From the NCBI RefSeq assembly GCF_001411555.2, contig NC_049909.1, forward strand, positions 372,001-436,000: a stretch of 64,000 nt of DNA, given 5' to 3'. Shown here piece after piece: positions 56,786-64,000 of the stretch (position 1 is its first letter; each line of letters begins with the position of its first letter). This DNA is from Juglans regia. Taxonomy: Eukaryota; Streptophyta; Magnoliopsida; Fagales; Juglandaceae. A program made the position numbers and the translations under genes. Below the pieces are notes generated by a model. That model did not search any database, was not told the origin of the DNA, and saw only the letters and a program-made list of their open reading frames with translations.

Positions 56786-58876
56786 ATAGGCCGTTACATA
56801 TCTTATCATTCATACTTCATCATAATCATACTTGCATACTTATCATATCATAAATTTCAAAAGAAATCGTATGCATACTTGTCATATCTTGTCATATCAT
56901 ATCATAGATTTCAAATGAAATCGCATTCTTTCATAAATTTCTGTGATACATGTTTCCTCACATAAAATTATAATTTTTCATATATATTTTGAAGCATAAA
57001 TCTTCACATAAAATCGTGCATTGCTTTTCATAAATATTTTAATACATAACTCTCGCATACAATCATGTCTTTTCATAAATCTTTTGATGTATAACTTCTT
57101 TCATAAAATCAAGAATTTTCATAAATAATTAATGCATAATTCTTCACGAAAAATCATGGATTTTTATAATTTTATCATGACTTGGGTACGTAAAAAATGG
57201 CTTCCAATGGAGGGCGTACATGCTTAATATTGTTATAAAAGACATGTCGTTTATCGTATATACGTGTAAGGGTATGATCATACTACTTACCTCGTAGTGT
57301 TAATTCAACATTTTCTGGGCACAACTGATTACAAAGGAGATCAAAGTTTGGATGTCGTGGCTTACAATAGTCTCTAGGTGGTTCGTCGGTGGCTCGAGAC
57401 TGGAGGGCTTGGCGCTGGTTAGAGAGACAGAGAGAGAGAACTGAAAGCTTGAGAGAGAGAGAGAGACAGAGCAAGCGATGAGAGAAGTAGAGTCCGAAAG
57501 AGATCGGAGAGAAACAGTGGGCATGACGTGAGCTTATCGGAAGGGGTGGCTGCTTGGGCTGGCATGAGGTGCCCGACAACACTTTCTGTACATTGTGGTG
57601 ATGACGTGGAGGGAGTTGGTGCCATGGGGTGGTTGGGCTGTGGCTCATGGTGGGGAGAAAAATCCTCTGTTTTCGATGGTGTAAAATAGAGTACTCCTGC
57701 AATGAAATTTTGGTGGTTGGTCTACAGTGGATTTTTGAGGGAGGAGCGTTAGTGCGGACAGGTGGTGCAAGGAGAAACTTGCGGGGTGCGGTTTGCTGTG
57801 GCAGTGGAGAGATCATGAGGGTTGCTGTGTATGGAGGAAATGGCGTGGACCAACTCGACAGTGAGGTTATTTTCGGTGGTTTAAGGTGGAGGGAGACTGT
57901 GTGCTCATGGCTTACAGGGTATGGTGGTTCCGTCATTGTTGGCTTGTAGCGGTCCTCCGGCAAAGTGGCTCTAGGCCATTTCGTGGCACTGTTGTGCCGT
58001 GGATGACATGAAGGGCTGGATTTAGCTACTGTGACTTGGGGGAGAAAGTTTTTTAACGTGAATGTTGGGGGTGGTGCGCTAGTCGTGCATGGGGGGTTGT
58101 TTGCGGTGAGAAGGGACAGAACTACAATGTTGCGGCTTGGAGGAAGAGGCTGGTGATTGATCATGCTAGAATATTGGCTCAGGTTAGACGTAATGAGTCT
58201 CGATATATAGACCAATGGAAAAGTCTAGTGATGAAGAAAAAGAGACGTACGTGCATGGGAGTGGAACTAGATTTCGTGCATGGTTGAAATTCATAGAAGG
58301 CAATCCGGTAGCTAGGAGTTTTATTATGAAAATGAAAGTAAAATCGTAATAGTGTTTGGAGTCTAACACTCACGAGCTTGAAGTTAAAAAAAAATAATGG
58401 AGCCTTTAGTTTAAAATAAATATAACTTATCCAATAACGCTTTTATGGGCTTTAACTCATTTATTGAGTCTAATAAAATTATCCATAATTTATCTCTAAT
58501 AATATAGGATCAGCTCATTACAATTAGTGCAGAAAAATAAAACAAAAACACAAAAGGGCAAGGCCATAGCTGACGGTTTTGATTTCCCAAAACTGTCCAG
58601 ATTTTTGCACCCTTCTTATCCCTTTTCCTTCGTGTGAATTGAGGGTATTATGACCATCTTTTGAAGTTTTTTTAGGTGAGGAAAGGAGGCATACCAAGTG
58701 ATCATATTTGAGCAAAAAATTAAAAGAGGTGGTTCAGCCGAGTGGTTCATGTGTGTGCCTCTCTTTAACCCAATCGATTGGGTTGGCTTGGAGAGGTAAT
58801 TGGGTAAACTGGCAATTGAGTGCTTTGAAGCACTTCTAAGAGGAAAAAATAACAATGTTGAGGGCATGAGGAGTGT
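56786..58876 (-). mobile_element. LTR-like block right of element B, with TATA box and long ORF
   Basis: It continues the 51185-51858 block. CATAAAT/CATATC-rich sequence leads to a minus-strand TATATATCGAG near 58208-58198, GA-rich microsatellite sequence near 57440-57475, and a minus-strand open frame from 58164 to 57283. The layout suggests U3-R-U5 of a large LTR on the minus strand. Its true right end is uncertain (58876 or beyond the next insertion). Confidence 0.35.
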
Positions 58877-60473
58877 GCCGCTGAAAATATCTACAAGTGC
58901 ACATAATCATAACAAGTAGTGAAGTATTTTAAAGAAAACGGATATCAAACCCACATAGATTAATTATGCTATTGAGTATTGAAATTTACTAAATTAATTA
59001 CTATTTGGAAAACCAAAATTTAAATAATAGATATCTAAATTAAGTTGAAGAAAAGAACATTAAAATTTAGATTTTAAAGATAATAAGAATACATCTAGAG
59101 CGTTTGATTTCACTGAACTTTATCCCACACAATTTATTATTCCTTATTATAGAATTCCAATTATCCCAAGTTGATGATACAAATCTCTTAACTTTTCAAT
59201 ATTTTCTCTCGACCAATACCAAAAATATCTCCAACTAATAATTCCATATCTTTATATGAATTTAACTAATAGGAGACTAATTAAGTTCTTTGGATTTTTC
59301 TTAAAAATTCACTAATCGCAGTAAAATATCTCTACTTTTGCTCAATTAATGGTGCTTCACCCTAGAGCTCTAATCACAAATCACATCTTGGTCTCAGTGC
59401 GATTCAATAGATTAAAACAATAATTAGCTAGAAAATTGCAAGTATTAACAACAAGGAATAAACACTCAATCATGAAAATATTGAAAATAAAATAATTTAG
59501 AATATAAATTGTGTGTTCAATGCTAGACTATATCAAAACTCTAGGAAATAAATTTAGTTCATAATGAAACTGAAAAGAAAAAAAAATAAAACTAGTGTTC
59601 TTCTTTGGAGTTGATTGATGAAGCATGCGGCTCTTGCCTCTGCTCCCCAGATCTGCCTTCTTGAAAGAAACTTAAAGAATAAACTCTGTAATATTAGATT
59701 CTAAAACTCAAACTCTCCACCAATTTCGTACTAATGATATGCTTGTATAGGGCCCAAAACAAACCCTACTGTTTTCATGATTTCTGCCTAAAACTTCGCC
59801 TACTTTTAAGACTACTTTTGGTAGCCTTGTACGTGCTCCAGGAGTTAGTATTTAGAAATCCTTACTAGGGATAAAGTGGTAGTCCTTTAAGTCAGCTTTC
59901 CAACCCATCTAGAATCGCATCCATTGGATATGTAAGTAGCAAGTTATGATCAAAACACTCAAGCATGTCCAGGCTGTCCCCTAGTGTATTCCGAACTTGG
60001 ACTTCTTGTGGATTCCTTTTGTGATTTCTTTCTCTTTTTCTTGATCAAAATTACTTTTAAACCCTTTGCTAGTTGTTGTCCAGAATCGTTTAGGTTGGCC
60101 TTTTAAGTTGGTCGGTTAGACTGGTCGCCCAATCTAATTGCCCAGAGCCTTGTCGCCAAGTCTTCTCACCCAGGAGGTAAAATATCTCACTCATTACCTG
60201 ACTCTTATCGCCAATTCTAATCGCTGTTGAGTCTCCTCACCAAAATCTCCTCGGCTCTCTTCAGATCTCTTTGCCTCTCATCGGTTTGGATCCGTAGTCT
60301 CTTCTTTTGTACCAAAATGCCCTCATTTAGTACTAAATATTATCATTCCTTCAAATCTAAGAAAATAAAGAAAATTGTGTAGAAATAAAATAAAATCAAT
60401 AGTATTGAAGGAAAACTGACACTTTTCATAAATAAAAAAGTAATAATAATTACATAAAAATCACACTTATCAG
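58877..60473. mobile_element. AT-rich ~1.6-kb insertion, ends CTGAAAATA/TTATCAG
   Basis: The left end CTGAAAATATCTACAAG and the right end CACACTTATCAG give a short inverted terminal match (CTGA(A/T)AA). Sequence on both sides (GGTGGTT-rich) appears to belong to another repeat. No coding frame was recognised. The class is unknown. Confidence 0.3.
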
Positions 60474-61702
60474 GGAGGGTGGTTGTTTTGGTGCAGAAAA
60501 ATCTTGAAGAGCTAAGTGTTACACAGTTTGAAATCAACCTACTTCTTGGTTGAATAGTTTGGTCTCTATTTTTGTTTCTTGGAATTGTCTTGCACACTTG
60601 TTAGATCTGAATCTAAGGTGACATTATTAGGATATAAGGGTTAGAAATCTTCTTCAAAATTGGTTGAAGGGGCGTGGGTTTTTGTGTGGTTTGAAGAGGG
60701 GTACTCAGTTTGCACCAAGGGTGCCGATTGGTGGGAATGTTAGCATTGACATGCCTTTGGTTCATGTGACAGGAGTTGGGTTAAATCTAACCTTCAAGAG
60801 TTGTCCAAAAGTGATGCAAAAAAAGTACATAAAACAAAAATTTTAGAGTTAAAAAAATATGAAGAAAAGGATTTCAAGAAACCATGCAAATTCATGATGC
60901 TTAGGTAACTATTATGTGAGATGAATAGTGATCCTTAACCCAAGTTAAAAACTTAACCAAGGTTAAATGGGAACTCTAGGGGCATGTGGTTGAGTTGTAG
61001 AAGAAGGAAAACCAATGGTATGGTGTATGTGGGTCCCATTTGGAATAATGAAATAAAATATGAAGCTTGAGCTTCATGGGTTGGGCTTTTATTAAGCCGA
61101 AGAACAAGCCTTGGTTGTGGGCTTAGGAGTGGGCTTATCCATGGGTCTTATGTCCATATTTATTGGGCCGAACCTTGGCCTCAATAGCCCACTTGATTGG
61201 GTCCTAGCCTTGGGTTTTTCTTCAATTGGGCCAATTCGTTGAATCTTATTCAGTTTGGCCTAATAACCTTATGTTTATTAGGTTGGCCCTAATATCAAAT
61301 AGCTAATAAGTTAGGCCCATAGCCTTGTTTCCAACAAGTTGGGCTTAAACCTTAGTGTCTTTCCTAAGCCTTTATGTTTAAAAAGCTTGGTCCCTTAATA
61401 AACCAATCTCATGGGCCATCCTAAATCCATTTAGTAATTAACCCAAATTACTTAGCCCATTAATATGACAAACTTCCAATATGCCATGTGTCACTCTTCC
61501 ATTAGCCTCTTGGCATATATTCTCAAAAATAATAATGAACCAAAAAAGTCTTCTATTAATTCTCTTAAACCCAAAGTATATGCCCCTTTTTGCCAACTCA
61601 AGTCCCAAAAATGATTTTATTCACAAATAGCCTAACTCCTAATTAACTAGAATCATGGCTACTAAAGTCAAGGCCTAAGGGGTTTCAAAGTGGGGTGTTA
61701 CA
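60474..61702 (-). mobile_element. copy 2 of the LTR-like repeat, right third
   Basis: It aligns by eye with 33590-34837, sharing TAGGGGCATG, CAATGGTATGGTGTATGTGGG, runs of TTGGGC/GGCCC and the end GGGGTGTTACA. Read on the minus strand it starts TGTAACACCCCACTTTG. Directly beyond 61702 the Tat protease frame resumes, so this is the true edge of the composite insertion. Confidence 0.45.
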
Positions 61703-63060
61703 ACCCTTTTAACAACTGGGTTTTGGGCGCAATTGGCTTTGGTTGATCCCCATCTTCACAAAGGCAACCCAATAAAGGATGTTGGCTGAACTACCTTTGT
61801 CGACCAATATTTTCGAGTCGTGGAATTGGCTACCAACATTGTTACTTTTGGCGTGTCGTCGTGTAGGTAGATTACCCCATGCAGTAGTTGTCGTTAAAAG
61901 AGATGACGACTCCTGGTTGGGCTATTGCTTGCTTAGCCGGCCTCCTGATGCTAAAGATTTCATCATACCTTGCCCTCCGTGCATAAGTCTTTCTCCTGCG
62001 ATCTTTCGGATTTTGCCAAGGGGGTGTCGTTCATGTATGGGCTTTGGCGATGGCTTTATTGGGTGGTCCACCTTCTTTTCGGACTCTCACTCCTATTGGG
62101 CCTTTGCTGCCATTCTTGCCTCCGTTCTCTCATTCGCATTGGGGGCAAGGAATTATGGGCGACCAAGCACTCTAGCTCTCCATTCTCTCGCATTTCCTCA
62201 ATCCTCCGCTTCAAGAAGTGACAGTCCTCTGTCACTTGTCCTTTGATGTTGTGATATGTGAAATACTGACTCATTAATTGGACACAGTCATTTCCACCTG
62301 GGTTCTTTCTCCATCCCTGGTTTGCACGTTCATGTAGGAATACATCGCCCTAGTGCTCAGAGTTCTTAAAGGCGCGTTTCCCTCTCTCTGCTTGTCGTAT
62401 TGGCTTTTCCTCACCTTTTGCTCTTTTTCTCGGCCTTTCCTATTGCTGGTTCCCTTTGATCGACTTTCCACCTATTCCAACTCTGATTTCCTTGAGGCGG
62501 TTAGAGCCTTGAAGGTATCCTTGGCATTGAGGAAGTCTTCAGCGTGATCCATAAGATCCCGTTGAGTGGTTGGGATCTTTCTTGCCAACTTGGCCATGAA
62601 TGAGTTTTTGGGCCAGATTCTTCCCAATAATCTGCTAATGTGATGTTTTCATCTTGGTCGTCCGATGTCATGCGTTCTTTGTTGAACTTGGCGAGATACG
62701 TTTTCAGGCTCTCATCTTCTCTTTGTTTGACAATGAGGGATATGTAGTGGGTCGCTTCCTTCTCTTGCTTGCAATGAATTGGGTCTGGAACTGTCAACCT
62801 AGTTCCTTGAAACTATCTATTGAACTTAGTTGCAACACTCCAAATTGCCCGTCGCTGCTCCTTTGAGGGTCAAGGGAAGGCCCAACAAACGATCTCCCCG
62901 ACAAAGCCGTGGAGTATAATGTTGGCTTTAAACGTTCTAAGTGTTCAACTGGGTCTTTCAATCCTTCATACATTTCGCTTTTAGACCCATAAACTTTGGT
63001 GGGAGTGGAATCACTATTATTTCTACTCTATAAGGCAAGTATGCGCTAGTGAGTAGATGG
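61703..63060 (-). pseudogene. Tat/Ogre-type element gag and protease start (decayed)
   Basis: Gag shows VKQREDESLKTYLAKFNKER followed by MTSDDQDENITLAD, the standard end of Tat gag core. A basic linker follows. YFTYHNIKGQVTEDCHFLKR with IEEMRENGELECLV is the Tat C-terminal gag motif (degenerate zinc finger). Near 61850-61703 protease reads KILVDKGSSANILYWVAFVK, Lys replacing the Asn of the usual V-D-N-G-S-S. Stops occur in several places. Its pol is at 40.6-37.1 kb. Confidence 0.7.
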
Positions 63061-63586
63061 TCAACAGATGAGTACAAACCTATCCTTAGGATCGGGTAGT
63101 AACAGAAAAGCACGTTGAATTTTCTTCAGTCAATCCCACAGAAGGCCCCAACTATTACGGATGTGTATTGCACTCCTGCCAGTGACATTCAAGGACCTGC
63201 ACCAATAAACCACAAAAGTATGTGCTTTAAGTAAACATATAAGTATGTTTATTAACAAAGCACCAAGGTCCTTGAAGTATGTGCTTCAAGGACTTGCAAC
63301 CCAACATTTAGAACTACTTTATTTTCTCGGGGTGGTGGGAATATCTCGGATGCTTAAGCCAAAATAATGCTAGTGCGATATTTTATCCCCAAGAAGAGAA
63401 TGATTTCAAGTTATCTTGGGCACATATTTCCATCTTGTATATAAAGAGCCAGCCATTAGGTGATATGCCTTGTCGAACGGCTCAATCCCCCCAATCCAGG
63501 TTAGGTTGTGGGTTGTTAGTACTTTGAATGTGTTGTCGTCTCTGGTGGAAGTATTATCCTAGGCCAACATTTTGACTTTTTATGTG
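63061..63586. other. region right of Tat gag, leader or LTR edge
   Basis: No coding frame of interest. It should hold the leader and possibly the 5' LTR edge of the Tat element, but I could not find a clear primer-binding site or LTR terminus. A 26-base perfect hairpin lies at 63268-63293 (GTCCTTGAAG, six-base loop, CTTCAAGGAC). Confidence 0.35.
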
Positions 63587-64000
63587 ATGCCCTCAAACTC
63601 TGCTTGGGATTTGACGGAACTTGAAGTGTCGAGACATACAACACAATGTTACATTCTCTTGTTCATGACAGTTAAGGATGCAATGCACCAAACATACATC
63701 TAACAATATGCAATATTCGCAGTGGATATTTTTTTTCTTTGAGCAATATCTGCTGAAAATAATATATCCCAACACAAACATCTTTCTTCAAATTCACATA
63801 ATAACTGTATCCAAAATGTTACAGTACTTGTCGAACATGTCTATATCATAAAAAGTACTGGAGACAATGCTCCATAAATACAGTCTAGAAGTAAAATCTA
63901 ATGTACTAAATCACTCAGCCACTCATGCAGCTCAACTATAATATCCAAACTAACATCCAAAAAATGGAAAATAGACTCCATCAACTCCTTGTATGTGCTC
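63587..64000 (-). mobile_element. copy 3 of the LTR-like repeat (start only, cut by window edge)
   Basis: It starts TGATGCCCTCAAACTCTGCT and runs through GAAGTGTCGAGACATACAAC, GTTACATTCTCTTGTTCATGAC and CAATGCACCAAAC, all matching copies 1 and 2. The rest lies beyond the window. Confidence 0.5.

Noticed and set aside
61779..62246. 155-residue plus-strand ORF
   Set aside because: Antisense to the Tat gag-protease, which has recognisable motifs on the minus strand.
1..64000. CRISPR arrays, tRNA or rRNA genes, operons
   Set aside because: No regularly spaced short repeats, cloverleaf genes or rRNA segments were seen; the window is plant nuclear DNA.

Overview
This window looks like nuclear DNA of a woody dicot, tentatively Fagales-like from the style of the MITEs, TRIMs and LTRs; that taxonomic guess is weak. 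It holds one recognisable host gene and is otherwise almost entirely nested transposable elements. No rRNA, tRNA or CRISPR was found. All assignments come from reading the sequence; no database search was run.

Host gene (minus strand, 20949 to 1274). Four exons join in frame to a 416-residue GT47 exostosin-family protein that closely matches the IRX10/IRX10-like (GUT) xylan xylosyltransferases. Exon 1 (signal peptide) lies 17.7 kb from exon 2. Intron 1 (3123-20843) contains, from left to right: a tandem array of TRIM-like mini-LTR elements; a Ty3/gypsy remnant split by a Ty1/copia element with a 5-bp target duplication; inside the copia, a SINE that is itself interrupted; two fragments of L1-type LINE in the gene's orientation; a near full-length L1 in the opposite orientation with target duplication; a second TRIM; and a gypsy 3' remnant. 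A further L1-type LINE with an RNase H domain (about 21.5-27.3 kb) ends about 570 bp upstream of the start codon.

27.3-34.8 kb. AT-rich DNA with a MITE, then a long non-coding repeat (30.8-34.8 kb). Its left two thirds recurs at 48.6-51.2 kb and its right third at about 60.5-61.7 kb; its start recurs again at 63.6 kb. Two of these copies carry a TATA box on the minus strand, which suggests a roughly 4-kb LTR family.

34.8-63.6 kb. A degenerate Tat/Ogre-type Ty3/gypsy element on the minus strand forms the scaffold: gag and the start of protease at 61.7-63.1 kb, protease continued at about 48.5 kb, RT/RNase H/integrase at 40.6-37.1 kb, and a plus-strand (antisense) ORF remnant at 35.5-37.2 kb. 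It is interrupted twice: by a complete CRM-like gypsy element (element A, 40596-48450, duplication GATTG) and by a composite insertion at about 48.6-61.7 kb. The composite contains a deleted sister of element A (element B, 51859-56780, duplication ATAAC). In both A and B the LTR contains the last ~70 codons of pol and the polypurine tract lies inside the reading frame. A 773-bp hAT-type MITE (40914-41686, duplication ATTTAAAC) sits in one LTR of A, and the other LTR preserves the empty site.

I do not see an undescribed defence or metabolic system. What deserves attention is the giant-intron IRX10-like gene, the pol-in-LTR gypsy pair, the antisense ORF of the Tat element and the TRIM array.
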